DNA of 64,000 nucleotides, taken from assembly GCF_007827955.1 (NCBI RefSeq), contig NZ_VITR01000003.1, positions 417,881 to 481,880 of the forward strand. Reading direction: 5' to 3'. A model generated the notes under the pieces. That model had not been told where the DNA came from. It saw only the letters and a list, made by a program, of their open reading frames with translations, and did no database searches. A program made the translations under genes and the position numbers. The stretch is from Nitrospirillum pindoramense. Its GTDB lineage: Bacteria; Pseudomonadota; Alphaproteobacteria; Azospirillales; Azospirillaceae. Shown here one piece after another: positions 1 through 9,138 of the stretch. The stretch's first letter is position 1. Every line of letters starts with the position of its first letter.

Positions 1-1813
1 AATACAGGGCCACCGGCGCCAGCACCGGCAGCAGCGAGGGGATGATCATCTCCTTGATGGCGGCCCGGGTCAGCAGGTCGACGGCCCGGCCGTAATCCGG
101 CTTCGACGTGCCGGCCATGATGCCGGTGTTCTCCCGGAACTGCCGCCGCACCTCCTCCACCACGGAACCGGCGGCACGGCCCACCGCCGTCATGCCCATG
201 GCACCGAACAGGAAGGGCAGCAGCCCCCCCAGGATCAGGCCCACCACGACGAAGGGGTTGTCCAGGCCGAAGTCCAGCTTGCCCGACAGATCCGCGAAGT
301 AGGGATAGTCGTCGGGCTTGCTCATGAAATAGTGCAGGTCCTCGTTATAGGCGGCGAACAGCACCAGGGCGCCCAGGCCGGCCGAGCCGATGGCGTACCC
401 CTTGGTCACCGCCTTGGTGGTGTTGCCAACGGCGTCCAGCGCGTCGGTGGTGACCCGCACGTCGCCGGGCAGGTCCGCCATTTCCGCGATGCCGCCGCCG
501 TTGTCGGTGACGGGGCCATAGGCGTCCAGGGCCACGATCATGCCGGCCAGCGCCAGCATGCTGGTGACGGCGATGGCGATGCCCATCAGGCCCGCCATCA
601 GATGGGTCACCAGGATGGCGGCGCAGATGACGATGGCCGGCAGGGCCGTCGACTCCATGGAAATGGCCAGGCCCTGGATGACGTTGGTGCCGTGGCCGGT
701 GGTGGAGCTTTGCGCCACCGACTTCACCGGACGGTAGTTCGTGCCGGTATAGTACTCGGTGATCCAGACAATCAACGCTGTGACCAGCAGGCCGACAACG
801 GCGCAGCAATAGAGGGTCTGGCCGGTGAAGTCCTTGCCGTTGACGGAGAAGGCGGTGGCCAGATGGTCGGGCAGCACCCAGTAGGTGACGGCCCAGATGC
901 CGACCAGAGACAGGACGCCGGTGGCGATCAGCCCCTTGTACAGCGCGCCCATGATGTTGCCGCTGGCCCCCAATCGCACGAAATAGGTGCCGATGATGGA
1001 GGTGATGATGCAGACCCCGCCGATGGCCAGCGGATACAGCATCAAGGGCGCCAGCAGGTCCGTGCCGGCGAAGAAGATGGAGGCCAGCACCATGGTCGCC
1101 ACCGTGGTGACGGCATAGGTCTCGAACAGGTCGGCGGCCATGCCGGCGCAATCGCCCACGTTGTCGCCGACATTGTCGGCGATCACGGCGGGATTGCGCG
1201 GATCATCCTCGGGAATGCCGGCCTCGACCTTGCCCACTAGGTCGGCGCCGACATCCGCCCCCTTGGTGAAGATGCCGCCGCCCAGGCGCGCGAAGATGGA
1301 GATGAGGGATGCGCCGAAGCCCAGCGCCACCAGGGCGTCGACCAGGGGCCGCCCGGCGATCCCCAGTTGGGAAAGCAGTCCGAAATAGCCCGACACGCCC
1401 AGCAGGGCCAAGCCGGCGACCAGCATGCCGGTGACCGCACCCGAGCGGAAGGCGATGGACAGGCCCGCCGCCAGGCCGTGGCGCGACGCCTCCGCCGTCC
1501 GCACGTTGGCGCGTACCGAGACATTCATGCCAATGTAGCCGGCCGCCCCCGAGAGCACCGCCCCCACGACGAAGCCCAAGGCGACGTACCATTTCAGGGT
1601 GACGTACAGCAGGATGGCGAGAACCACGCCCACCACGGCGATGGTGCGGTACTGGCGGTTCAGGTAAGCCCCCGCCCCCACCTGGATGGCGGCGGCGATT
1701 TCCAGCATGCGGGCGTTGCCCGGGCTGGATGCGAGAACGGATCTGGCGGTGAAAAGACCATAGAGCACGGCCAAGGCGCCGCACCCCCATACGAAGGGAA
1801 GCACTCCTGTCAT
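1..1813 (-). CDS. hppA: K+-independent membrane H+-pyrophosphatase (partial, C-terminus beyond window)
   Basis: Integral membrane pump that hydrolyses pyrophosphate and moves protons across the cytoplasmic membrane. The frame is open from an ATG at 1813 to the window edge, about 604 residues, so the C-terminus is missing. Many hydrophobic helices are visible. The family signatures are present: the acidic substrate loop with [13 protein letters not shown] followed by [19 protein letters not shown]. The segment [10 protein letters not shown] carries Lys and Thr at the two positions that separate K+-independent enzymes (K, T) from K+-dependent ones (A, G/A); this is family knowledge, so a K+-independent proton pump is inferred. 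It stands alone on this strand and is followed downstream by the window edge. Confidence 0.97.
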   Translation of the reverse strand, partial: MTGVLPFVWGCGALAVLYGLFTARSVLASSPGNARMLEIAAAIQVGAGAYLNRQYRTIAVVGVVLAILLYVTLKWYVALGFVVGAVLSGAAGYIGMNVSVRANVRTAEASRHGLAAGLSIAFRSGAVTGMLVAGLALLGVSGYFGLLSQLGIAGRPLVDALVALGFGASLISIFARLGGGIFTKGADVGADLVGKVEAGIPEDDPRNPAVIADNVGDNVGDCAGMAADLFETYAVTTVATMVLASIFFAGTDLLAPLMLYPLAIGGVCIITSIIGTYFVRLGASGNIMGALYKGLIATGVLSLVGIWAVTYWVLPDHLATAFSVNGKDFTGQTLYCCAVVGLLVTALIVWITEYYTGTNYRPVKSVAQSSTTGHGTNVIQGLAISMESTALPAIVICAAILVTHLMAGLMGIAIAVTSMLALAGMIVALDAYGPVTDNGGGIAEMADLPGDVRVTTDALDAVGNTTKAVTKGYAIGSAGLGALVLFAAYNEDLHYFMSKPDDYPYFADLSGKLDFGLDNPFVVVGLILGGLLPFLFGAMGMTAVGRAAGSVVEEVRRQFRENTGIMAGTSKPDYGRAVDLLTRAAIKEMIIPSLLPVLAPVALY

Positions 1814-1946
1814 GGCGTTTCCTTTTCCCAGACTGGTTTCCCAGAACGGCGGCCGCCCCAATTCTGGACGTTGGGTGTCAGTCGCCGCTTAGCCTTGAAA
1901 AAGTGACATGGAAACAGGGCCTAAGCAATCGTTCGTAGGAAACGCC

Positions 1947-2426
1947 CTAAAGAGACAGGAAGTAAAACCGCGTATCCACCGCCATGCGGGGAAAGGTTGG
2001 GGGTAACTCATCAGGGGTAATCTGGGAAAAACCGCTTTTCTCATAAAAGCGATGGGCGGCCAAGAACTTAGCTGTCGTGCCCAAATACAGGGAGGTGAGG
2101 CCCACCTCCTTGGCATGGGCCAGCAAAACCGCCAACAGCCGCACCGCCGCCCGATGGGGGACGCCACGGTGGCTGGGGGCCACGAACATCTTGCGAAGGG
2201 CGCCGGCGCCGCCGCCGATGTCCTTCAGGGCGATGCTGCCGACGATGGCATCCCCTTCCACCGCCACCCAGAACTGGCCGGCGCCCATCAGGTAAAAGCC
2301 TGGAATGTCGCGCAGATCCGGCTGGTCCTCATAGCTTATGGGGATGCCGAACTCCCCCTGCTGGATGGGGACGATCAGCGCCGCGATGTCCGACTCGTCG
2401 CCAGCGCGGTAGGGGCGGATATCCAT
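1947..2426 (-). CDS. GNAT family N-acetyltransferase
   Basis: A 159-residue single-domain GNAT protein. It transfers an acetyl group from acetyl-CoA to an unknown amine. The acetyl-CoA loop is visible as LRKMFVAPSHRG near residues 75-90, followed by the usual long helix and a C-terminal YLGTTAKFLAAHRFYEKSGF segment, the classic motif-B end of the fold. The ATG at 2426 lies 19 bases after the fliL stop, so the gene is probably the last of a fliL-led transcript. The substrate cannot be told from sequence, and nothing suggests a link to flagella apart from the position. Confidence 0.88.
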   Translation of the reverse strand: MDIRPYRAGDESDIAALIVPIQQGEFGIPISYEDQPDLRDIPGFYLMGAGQFWVAVEGDAIVGSIALKDIGGGAGALRKMFVAPSHRGVPHRAAVRLLAVLLAHAKEVGLTSLYLGTTAKFLAAHRFYEKSGFSQITPDELPPTFPRMAVDTRFYFLSL

Positions 2427-2445
2427 GCGCAGCCCCTTTCAACCG

Positions 2446-2898
2446 TCAGTAGGCGGGATGCTGGTTCACGGCCTGGATCAGCACGTCGTCCACCACGCCC
2501 TCGCCCATCACCTTGGTGGTCGCGTCGATCAGCCAGCGGCGCACCTGCACCACGTCGATGACCTGGCCGGCCTTGATCTGCTGCTGCCCCAGCTTGCCGT
2601 ACAGGGCCTCGATATAGGCGTTCTGCAGGCGATAGCGCTGCTCCTTCACCTTTTCCTTGGCCTCGTCGGTCGGCACCTGGATTTGCACCTGCAGCAACAG
2701 GTTCTGTTCGATCTGCTTCTCGCCCATGACCGGCAGGACGAACGGGCCGATATCCACGAACTGCGGCGGTCCCACAGGCTTCTTCTTCTCCTCCTCGACC
2801 TTGGGCTGCGCTTCCTTGTGCACAAGGAAGATATAGCCGCCCACGCCGGCGCCGATCAGCGCCAGCAGAGCCACCAACAGGAAAAGAATTTTCTTCAT
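2446..2898 (-). CDS. fliL: Flagellar basal body-associated protein FliL-like
   Basis: A 150-residue protein with one N-terminal membrane helix (about residues 4-25, starting MKKILFLLVALLALIG), a charged linker rich in Glu and Lys, and a periplasmic domain with YVDIGPFVLPV-like and LQVQIQVPTDEAKEKV segments typical of FliL. FliL sits beside the stator in the flagellar basal body and affects motor torque (family knowledge). No other basal-body genes are adjacent; the only other motor gene here is motB near 18 kb. Such a lone copy could be one of several FliL paralogues, so the exact role is less certain than the family. Confidence 0.8.
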   Translation of the reverse strand: MKKILFLLVALLALIGAGVGGYIFLVHKEAQPKVEEEKKKPVGPPQFVDIGPFVLPVMGEKQIEQNLLLQVQIQVPTDEAKEKVKEQRYRLQNAYIEALYGKLGQQQIKAGQVIDVVQVRRWLIDATTKVMGEGVVDDVLIQAVNQHPAY

Positions 2899-3022
2899 CG
2901 ACAGGACATCCAGTGGGAAGACCGTGGGGCGGCTGCCCGTCCCCGCGCCATCCTAACGCCTGGACGTTAAAAAACCGTGCCGTGCCAATGGCAAGGCAGC
3001 CCCGCTCCACCATAGACCAGGA

Positions 3023-4096
3023 TCAGAAGTGCTGCCAGCCGGCGACGCGGGGAGTGATGTCCCGGCCCATGACATCCACCAGCCGGGCGGGGCCCGTGCC
3101 ATCCGTCCACCCGCCCCCGGCGGGCAGCGGACGCAGGGTCCCGATCTCGGTGACGGTCATCTTGGCCTTGGCCGCCGCCGCCATGATGGGCGCGCGGGCG
3201 GCGGGCGGCGCGGTGAACACCACCTCGTAATCCTCGCCGCCGGTGACCAGGTCGGCGATGGTGCAGGCATGGGCGGCCAGCATGCGCCGCGCCGGCGGCG
3301 ACAGGGGAACACGCTCCGCCTCGATCATGGCCACCAGGCCGCTTTCGCGCACGATATGCCCCAGGTCGGCCAGCAGGCCGTCCGACACGTCGGCCGACGC
3401 CGTGGCGCCGGCGCGCAGCACCGGGCCCAATCCCAGGCGCGGCCGGGGACGATAGAAGCGATCAAGCAGGAACTGGCGATCCTCCTCCGGCACCGGCCCC
3501 TTGCGCTGACGCGCCAGGGCCAGCCCCAGGGTGGAATCCCCGATGGTGCCCGTGACGAACACCAGATCGCCCGGTCCCGCCCCCCGGCGGCGCACGGCCG
3601 TGCCGGCGTCGATCAGGCCCAGGGCGCTGATGGCCAGGGTGATGGGACCGTCGGTGACGGTGCTGTCCCCGCCCAGCAGATGGATGCCGAATTCGGCCTG
3701 GTCCGCCGCCAGGCCGCTGGCGAATCCGGCCAGCCACGCCTCCGGCAGGGTGCGGGGCAGGCTGGTGACCAGGCTATAGGCCAGGGGCTCCGCCCCCTTG
3801 GCCGCCAGGTCGGACAGGTTGGTGCGCAACAGCTTGCCCGCCACCAGCACCGGCGCGTCGTCGGGAAAGAAATGGACGCCGGCCACCATGGCATCCGTCG
3901 TCACCACCAGTTCCTTGCCAGGCGGCACGGTGACGTAGGCGGCATCGTCACGCAGCCCCTGCGCGCCAGGAAACCCTTGGGCCAGGGGGCGGAAATAGCG
4001 GGCGATGCGATCGAATTCGCCCAGCGGCGCGGCAGTCTCCGGCGGCACGGCCGGTGCCGCCGTCGGGGTGCCGGGATCAGAACCTGGATCCACCAT
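3023..4096 (-). CDS. thiL: Thiamine-monophosphate kinase
   Basis: Phosphorylates thiamine monophosphate to the active cofactor thiamine diphosphate, using ATP in the cytoplasm. The ThiL/PurM-type fold shows GEFDRIARYF at the start of the core, the metal-binding LLGGDSTVTDGP and VSDGLLADLGHI segments, and GGEDYEVVFT near the C-terminus. From the ATG at 4096 it has 357 residues, slightly long because of an N-terminal Pro/Ala-rich extension before the core. A TTG at 4132 would add 12 residues. It lies 69 bases downstream of nusB in the same direction, an arrangement common in proteobacteria, at the end of the riboflavin cluster. Confidence 0.95.
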   Translation of the reverse strand: MVDPGSDPGTPTAAPAVPPETAAPLGEFDRIARYFRPLAQGFPGAQGLRDDAAYVTVPPGKELVVTTDAMVAGVHFFPDDAPVLVAGKLLRTNLSDLAAKGAEPLAYSLVTSLPRTLPEAWLAGFASGLAADQAEFGIHLLGGDSTVTDGPITLAISALGLIDAGTAVRRRGAGPGDLVFVTGTIGDSTLGLALARQRKGPVPEEDRQFLLDRFYRPRPRLGLGPVLRAGATASADVSDGLLADLGHIVRESGLVAMIEAERVPLSPPARRMLAAHACTIADLVTGGEDYEVVFTAPPAARAPIMAAAAKAKMTVTEIGTLRPLPAGGGWTDGTGPARLVDVMGRDITPRVAGWQHF

Positions 4097-4165
4097 CCGC
4101 GGGATCGCCCCTTCAAAAACGCCCGGTTTCAAACGCCCCTCGGGGGGAGAGCCAGCCGGAACCGA

Positions 4166-4717
4166 TCAGGCCGGGGCGTTGCCGCCCGCGCGGGCGGCCA
4201 TCTCATCCGGCCGGACGATGCGGGCGACCCGATCCAGAACGCCATTGATCATGCCGGGTTCCCGGCCGGCGAAGAAGCCGTGGGCCACGTCGATGTAGTC
4301 GTTGATGACGATACGGGCGGCGGTGTCGCCACCGGACAGCAGCTCCCACGCGCCGGCGCGCAGGATGGCGCGCAGCAGAAGCTCCAGCCGGTCCAGGTGC
4401 TGGCGGTCCAGCGCCTGGGCCAGCACCGGGTCGATTTCATGCTGACGCGAGGTGGCGCCGCGCACGATGGCCGCGAACAATTCTCCATCGGCCGAGACGT
4501 ACCGGTCGCCGTCCAACTCCTGCCCCAGGCGGTAGTTGGCGTATTCGGTGATGATCACCTCGGGCGAGCTTTCGGTCAGCTCGATCTGGTACAGCGCCTG
4601 GACGGCGTTCAGGCGGGCGGCGCTGCGCCGCGCCTTGGCCGAACCGGCGCGCTTGGGCACGGGGGGCTTCACTTCCGGCGTGGGCGCGGGGGGGGTGACC
4701 TTTTTACGGGGAGCCAT
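4166..4717 (-). CDS. nusB: Transcription antitermination factor NusB
   Basis: RNA-binding component of the NusB-NusE (S10) antitermination complex acting on rRNA operons. The all-helical core begins at about residue 30 with RRSAARLNAVQALYQIE and ends with INGVLDRVARIVRPDE. I chose the ATG at 4717, giving 183 residues; the open frame runs on upstream to 4816 but that part reads as non-coding and lies near an intergenic repeat. The N-terminal 25 residues before the core are basic and Pro-rich. It follows ribH after a 270-base spacer, and thiL follows it, as in many alphaproteobacteria. Confidence 0.95.
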   Translation of the reverse strand: MAPRKKVTPPAPTPEVKPPVPKRAGSAKARRSAARLNAVQALYQIELTESSPEVIITEYANYRLGQELDGDRYVSADGELFAAIVRGATSRQHEIDPVLAQALDRQHLDRLELLLRAILRAGAWELLSGGDTAARIVINDYIDVAHGFFAGREPGMINGVLDRVARIVRPDEMAARAGGNAPA

Positions 4718-4881
4718 GATGTCGGAAACGCTTTTCGCCAGGAAGGAAGGGGGAATGGAAAGTAGGGAAAGATGCGGCAGCCGGGCCCGCCGGCCAACCG
4801 AAAAATCATCCGGCATAGCCGGCCTGCCCGCAAAGCGGTCGCCAAGATGCGACAGACGCCACCGCCAAGCCGCGCCTATTT

Positions 4882-4941
4882 AGGCTGGGACCGCGGCGGC
4901 CGGAGCTTTTCGGGCAGCGCAGCGGACTGGAAAGCGAGAAT
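4882..4941 (-). repeat. Intergenic two-hairpin repeat, copy A
   Basis: Between ribH and nusB. Read on the minus strand it aligns base for base with the copies near 8.5, 38.5 and 53.1 kb: a CTCG-type start, TTTCCAGTCCGCT, then CCCGAAAAGCTCCGG, then a GC-rich second hairpin. In this copy the first stem is GCTTT against AAAGC. All copies are in non-coding spacers. Confidence 0.7.
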
Positions 4942-4988
4942 GAGCAAGGCCACGGGCGAGGCCGCCCGCCGCCTGAGGGCGTCGCGCA

Positions 4989-5453
4989 TCAGCGCGTATT
5001 CAATCTGAACTGGCGCTTCAGCTCGATCATGTCCAGGCAGGCGCGCGCCGCCTCCCCACCCCGGTTTTTCTGCGTCACCGACGCGCGGGCCCAGGCCTGT
5101 TCCCGATTCTCCACGGTCAGCACGCCATAGCCCAAGGCCAGGGTGTGGCGCAGCACCAGGTCGTTCAGGCCCCGGGCGCATTCGGCCGCCACGGTGTCGT
5201 AGTGCGTGGTCTCGCCCCGGATGAGGCAGCCCAGCGCCACATAGCCGTCGAAGCGGCGGCGGCCGGAATAGAAGTCCATGGACTTCACCGCGTACTGCAG
5301 CGCCGCTGGCAGTTCGAAGGCGCCGGGCACCTGGAAGTGCTCGTAGGTCGCCCCCGCCTTGGTGATCTCGGCCGCGGCCCCGCGCACCAGCTCCTCGCCG
5401 ATGTCCTCATGGAACCGGGCCTCGACGATCATCAGGTGGGGGGATTCGGCCAA
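4989..5453 (-). CDS. ribH: 6,7-dimethyl-8-ribityllumazine synthase
   Basis: Condenses the ribitylamino-pyrimidine with 3,4-dihydroxy-2-butanone 4-phosphate, the penultimate step of riboflavin synthesis. The 154-residue protein shows VPGAFELPAALQYA, ALGCLIRGETTHYDTVA (with the catalytic His region) and GVLTVENREQAWAR, all hallmarks of the family. I use the TTG at 5453 because it has a well-placed GGAG seven bases upstream, just after the ribB stop; the first ATG is at 5432. Only 11 bases separate it from the upstream gene, so it is in the rib operon. Confidence 0.96.
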   Translation of the reverse strand: MAESPHLMIVEARFHEDIGEELVRGAAAEITKAGATYEHFQVPGAFELPAALQYAVKSMDFYSGRRRFDGYVALGCLIRGETTHYDTVAAECARGLNDLVLRHTLALGYGVLTVENREQAWARASVTQKNRGGEAARACLDMIELKRQFRLNTR

Positions 5454-5464
5454 AGACCGGCTCC

Positions 5465-6598
5465 TCAGAGGGCGGGGGGACGCGGCGGAATGGCGCGCTG
5501 GCTGAGGATGGTCAAGCCATACCCATCCACGCCCACCAGGGTCTTGGGATTGTTGGTCAGCAGGTGCAGTTCCTTGACCCCCAGGTCCAGCAGGATCTGC
5601 GCGCCCACGCCATAGTCGCGCAGCTGGCCGCCGTCGGGCGTGCCGGCGCCATCCAGCGCCCGCAGCCGATCCACCAGCGAGAAGGGCTGCGCGTCGCGGA
5701 TGACGACGATGACGCCCCGCCCCTCGCGCGCCACGGTGCTCATGGCGATGTCCAGGTCACCGGCTCCCTGGCGCCGCACGTCGCCCAGCAGGTCGTGCAC
5801 CACCTCCAGCGCGTGCATGCGGGCCAGCACCGGCCGGCCGTCGTTCACGTCACCCATGACCAGGGCCAGATGCTCCGCCCCGGTGATCCGGTTCTTGTAG
5901 ACATGGACGGTGAAGTGGCCGCCATGGCGGCTTTCGATGGCGGTGGTGTAGACACGCTCCACCAACGTCTCGGTGCGGCGGCGATAGGCGATCAGGTCGG
6001 CGATGGTGCCGATCTTCAGGCCATGCTCGGCGGCGAAGGGCAGCAGGTCCGGCAGGCGGGCCATGGTGCCATCGTCCTTCATGATCTCGCAGATCACGCC
6101 GGCCGGCAGCTTGCCCGCCAGGCGGGCGATGTCCACCGCGGCCTCGGTATGGCCGGCGCGAACCAGCACGCCACCGTCGCGCGCCACCAGCGGGAAGATA
6201 TGGCCGGGAGAGGCGATATCCTGCGGACCGCTGTTGGGGTCGATGGCGACGGCGATGGTGCGGGCGCGGTCGGGGGCGGAAATGCCGGTGGTGACCCCTT
6301 CCCGCGCCTCGATCGACACGGTAAACGCGGTCTGGTGGCGGGAGGCGTTGTCCCGCGACATCAGCGGCAGGTTCAGGCGGTTGATCTGGGCCTGATCCAT
6401 GGACAGGCAGATCAGGCCGCGGCCGTGCCGGGCCATGAAGTTCACCGCCGCCGCGTCGCAGCACTCCGCCGGGATGACCAGATCACCCTCGTTCTCGCGG
6501 TCCTCGTCATCCACCAGGATGAACATGCGGCCGGCGCGGGCCTCCTCGATCAATTCCTCGGGGCTGGACAGGGCCACGGAAACCGGCGTGTTGCTCAT
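5465..6598 (-). CDS. ribB: 3,4-dihydroxy-2-butanone-4-phosphate synthase with degenerate GTP cyclohydrolase II-like C-domain (RibBX type)
   Basis: Makes the four-carbon unit for riboflavin from ribulose 5-phosphate. Residues 1 to about 205 are the RibB domain, with the acidic loop [11 protein letters not shown] and the GHTEAAVD signature. Residues about 210-377 are RibA-like and keep [10 protein letters not shown], but this domain has no cysteine, so the three Cys that bind zinc in true GTP cyclohydrolase II are absent. A loss of cyclohydrolase activity is inferred; similar RibBX proteins are known in alphaproteobacteria. A separate ribA would be needed elsewhere. The ATG at 6598 overlaps the ribE stop by one base (TAATG), so the two are translationally coupled. 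Confidence 0.93.
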   Translation of the reverse strand: MSNTPVSVALSSPEELIEEARAGRMFILVDDEDRENEGDLVIPAECCDAAAVNFMARHGRGLICLSMDQAQINRLNLPLMSRDNASRHQTAFTVSIEAREGVTTGISAPDRARTIAVAIDPNSGPQDIASPGHIFPLVARDGGVLVRAGHTEAAVDIARLAGKLPAGVICEIMKDDGTMARLPDLLPFAAEHGLKIGTIADLIAYRRRTETLVERVYTTAIESRHGGHFTVHVYKNRITGAEHLALVMGDVNDGRPVLARMHALEVVHDLLGDVRRQGAGDLDIAMSTVAREGRGVIVVIRDAQPFSLVDRLRALDGAGTPDGGQLRDYGVGAQILLDLGVKELHLLTNNPKTLVGVDGYGLTILSQRAIPPRPPAL

Positions 6599-7209
6599 TA
6601 TTTCGTTTCCACCAGACGGGCGACGTAACGCGCCAGCATGTCGACTTCCAAGTTCACCACCCCGCCGGCCTTCAGATGCTGGAAGGTCGTCTTTTCCTGG
6701 GTATGGGGGATGATGTTGATACCGAAACGCGTGCCCTCGACAGAGTTCACGGTCAGCGAGACGCCATCCAGGGCGACGGAGCCCTTGGCGGCGATGAAGC
6801 GCGCCAGATGCGGCGGCGCGTCGAACCACCAGCGCTGGCTGTCCCCATCCGGCTGAACGTCGGCGATGTCGATGACACCGTCGACATGGCCATAGACCAG
6901 GTGACCGCCCAGTTCATCACCCAGGCGCAGGGACCGCTCCAGGTTCACGGGCGTGCCGGCCTGCCAGGTGCCGGTGGTGGTCTTGGAATGGGTCTCGGCG
7001 GAGACGTCCACCTTGAACCAGCCCCGGCCGCCGCCCTGGTCGCCCCCTTGGCCCGTCTCCACCACCGTCAGGCAGACGCCGTTGCAGGCGATGGAGGCAC
7101 CGATGGCGATCGTCTCCAGGTCGAACCCGGTGGCGATGGTGAAACGGGTATCGCCACGCCGTTCAACAGCGGTGACCTGCCCGACATCCGTGATGAGTCC
7201 AGTAAACAT
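6598..7209 (-). CDS. ribE: Riboflavin synthase, alpha subunit
   Basis: Dismutates two lumazine molecules to riboflavin. The 203-residue protein begins with [12 protein letters not shown] and has the internal duplication of the family: each half carries a beta-barrel with [13 protein letters not shown] (first half) and [15 protein letters not shown] (second half). HLVYGHVDG marks the junction. It lies between ribD (upstream, 76-base gap) and ribB (overlapping by one base), giving the order ribD-ribE-ribB-ribH on one strand. I see no FMN riboswitch in front of any gene in the cluster. Confidence 0.97.
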   Translation of the reverse strand: MFTGLITDVGQVTAVERRGDTRFTIATGFDLETIAIGASIACNGVCLTVVETGQGGDQGGGRGWFKVDVSAETHSKTTTGTWQAGTPVNLERSLRLGDELGGHLVYGHVDGVIDIADVQPDGDSQRWWFDAPPHLARFIAAKGSVALDGVSLTVNSVEGTRFGINIIPHTQEKTTFQHLKAGGVVNLEVDMLARYVARLVETK

Positions 7210-7285
7210 GGCGACAAACTAGGCCCGGCCGCCGCGGCTGGCGAGTGGAAAATGCGGACGTTTCCCGCGCGTGACCGCAGGCCGG

Positions 7286-8404
7286 TCACTCGATGCGGCG
7301 ATAGCTCTCCGCCTTGTCATCGCCGGCGGCGCGCACATCCACGCAGGCGAAGCGCGGCGCGCCATCCAACCGTTCCAGGCCGAAGCCCTGCGCCGCCGCA
7401 AGGCCGTCGCCGCCGATGACCTTGGCCGCGCGATACCATTCCAACCGGTCGACCAGATCCTCCTTGAACAGAGACGCCGCCAGCTGCGCGCCCCCCTCCA
7501 CCAGCACCCGGGTCAGGCCGCGCCCGCCCAGCGCCGCCAGCACGGCGCGCAAGGGCATGACGCCGCCGGCATCCGGTTCGATCTCGATGACCTCGACGCC
7601 GCAGTCCTGATAGGCGCGGCGGCGGTGGGCATCGCCCCCGGCCAGGGTCGCCACCCAGACCGGCACGCGCCGGGCGTCGCGCACCAGCCGGCTGGTCAGC
7701 GGCAGGCGCAGGCGGCTGTCGACCACGATGCGGACGGGGGAGCGGTCCTCCAGCCCGGGCAAGCGGCAGGTCAGTTCCGGATCGTCGGCCAAGGCGGTGC
7801 CGATGCCCACCATGATGGCGTCATGGGTGGCGCGCAGGCCATGGCCCCAGGAGCGTGCGACAGGGCCGGTGATCCATTGACTTTCGTGCGCCTTGGTGGC
7901 GATGCGCCCGTCCAGCGTGGTGGCCAGCTTCAGCGTCACCATGGGGCGCCCCTCGGTCACGCGCCGCAGGAAACCCTCCGTCACCAGCCCAGCCTCCTCC
8001 TCCAGCAAGCCCAGGTCCACGGCGATTCCCGCGGCGCGCAGGCGCGCGATTCCCCGGCCGGAGACGCGGGGGTCGGGGTCGCCGATGGCGACGACCACCC
8101 GGGCTACACCAGCGGCCACCAGGGCGTCGGCGCAGGGCGGCGTCTTGCCGACATGGCTGCAGGGTTCCAGGGTGACATAAGCCGTGGCGCCCTCGGCGGC
8201 GCCGGCGGCCTGGGCCAAGGCCACCGTCTCGGCGTGCGGCCGGCCACCGGGTTGGGTCCAGCCCCGGCCGACGACACAGCCGTCGCGGACGATGACGCAG
8301 CCCACGGCGGGGTTGGGCCAGCAGCGCCCCAGTCCACGCGATGCCAGGGACAGGGCGGCGCGCATGTGCGCGACATCGTCGGCGGTGAAATGGGCATGGG
8401 TCAT
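7286..8404 (-). CDS. ribD: Bifunctional riboflavin deaminase/reductase RibD
   Basis: Carries out the deamination and the side-chain reduction of the early riboflavin pathway. The N-terminal deaminase (about residues 1-150) has the zinc site: HAE within GGRPHAETVALA and the PCSHVGKTPPC motif. The C-terminal reductase (about 155-372) shows TLKLATTLDGRIAT and LVEGGAQLAASLF. I use the ATG at 8404, giving MTHAHFTADDVAHM and 372 residues; the open frame extends to 8455. It is downstream of nrdR, with the repeat copy B in the spacer between them. Confidence 0.96.
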   Translation of the reverse strand: MTHAHFTADDVAHMRAALSLASRGLGRCWPNPAVGCVIVRDGCVVGRGWTQPGGRPHAETVALAQAAGAAEGATAYVTLEPCSHVGKTPPCADALVAAGVARVVVAIGDPDPRVSGRGIARLRAAGIAVDLGLLEEEAGLVTEGFLRRVTEGRPMVTLKLATTLDGRIATKAHESQWITGPVARSWGHGLRATHDAIMVGIGTALADDPELTCRLPGLEDRSPVRIVVDSRLRLPLTSRLVRDARRVPVWVATLAGGDAHRRRAYQDCGVEVIEIEPDAGGVMPLRAVLAALGGRGLTRVLVEGGAQLAASLFKEDLVDRLEWYRAAKVIGGDGLAAAQGFGLERLDGAPRFACVDVRAAGDDKAESYRRIE

Positions 8405-8524
8405 GCGGCCTCTCCTCAAGTGCTCAGGATGGGCCGTCAGGCGGGGCCCGTTCAAGCCCCGCCTGATGTCTGTTACATCCGCCCTCAGGCGCCGGGCGCC
8501 GCCATCCGGCGGCTTGGCTGATCC

Positions 8525-8588
8525 TCGATTTTCGGTCCGCTCACGCTACCCGAAAATCTGCGGCGGACGCCGTCGCGTCCTACGGCGA
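8525..8588 (+). repeat. Intergenic two-hairpin repeat, copy B
   Basis: In the spacer between nrdR and ribD. The first hairpin has perfect 8-bp arms ATTTTCGG and CCGAAAAT; the second pairs CGCCGT with ACGGCG. Compared with copies C and D the arms differ on both sides together, so the pairing is kept. It has no coding potential. Confidence 0.75.
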
Positions 8589-8616
8589 CACAAGACGATG
8601 CTCGCACCGGCCGCCG

Positions 8617-9078
8617 TCAGGCCTCAGGATCGGTCTTAAGGTGGCCGACGAACTCATTGAAATCGGCCACTTCACGGAAGTCCTTATAGACCGAGGCATA
8701 GCGGATGTAGGCGATCTGGTCCAACTGGGCCAGCGTGTCCATCACCATGCTGCCGATCTGCTTCGACGGGATTTCCGTCTCGCCGGACGACTCAAGCTGA
8801 CGAACGATGGAATTGACCACCCGGTCGATGCGGTCGGCGTCCACCGGACGCTTGCGCAAAGCAACCCGCATCGACCGCAAGACCTTCTCGCGGTCGAAGG
8901 GTTCGCGCTGCCCGGTCGCCTTCACCACGGTCAGCTCGCGCAGCTGCACACGCTCGAACGTCGTGAACCGCGCGCCGCAGGAGGGGCAGAAGCGGCGGCG
9001 GCGGATGGCGGAGTTATCCTCGGTAGGCCGGGAATCCTTCACCTGGGTATCGTCGTTACCACAAAACGGGCAGCGCAT
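8617..9078 (-). CDS. nrdR: Transcriptional repressor NrdR
   Basis: Represses ribonucleotide reductase genes by binding NrdR boxes, with an ATP-cone that senses nucleotides. The 153-residue protein has the N-terminal zinc ribbon ([13 protein letters not shown], then [13 protein letters not shown]) and the ATP-cone from about residue 50 ([20 protein letters not shown]). The ATG at 9078 is clear. It lies 60 bases after glyA and 212 bases before ribD, matching the conserved glyA-nrdR-ribD order of alphaproteobacteria. Confidence 0.97.
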   Translation of the reverse strand: MRCPFCGNDDTQVKDSRPTEDNSAIRRRRFCPSCGARFTTFERVQLRELTVVKATGQREPFDREKVLRSMRVALRKRPVDADRIDRVVNSIVRQLESSGETEIPSKQIGSMVMDTLAQLDQIAYIRYASVYKDFREVADFNEFVGHLKTDPEA

Positions 9079-9138
9079 TACTCCTGTTCCCCCTCCTTAT
9101 GAGGCCGTTCAACCGGCCTTGTTTCGGTCAATCGGGTG

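Noticed and set aside
332-1240. Long plus-strand frame rich in His, Gln, Asp and Gly
   Set aside because: It lies antisense to hppA, whose motifs are clear, and its composition is that of an opposite-strand frame in GC-rich DNA.
6830-8616. Looked for an FMN riboswitch in the riboflavin cluster
   Set aside because: No conserved RFN-element segments were seen before ribD, ribE or ribB.
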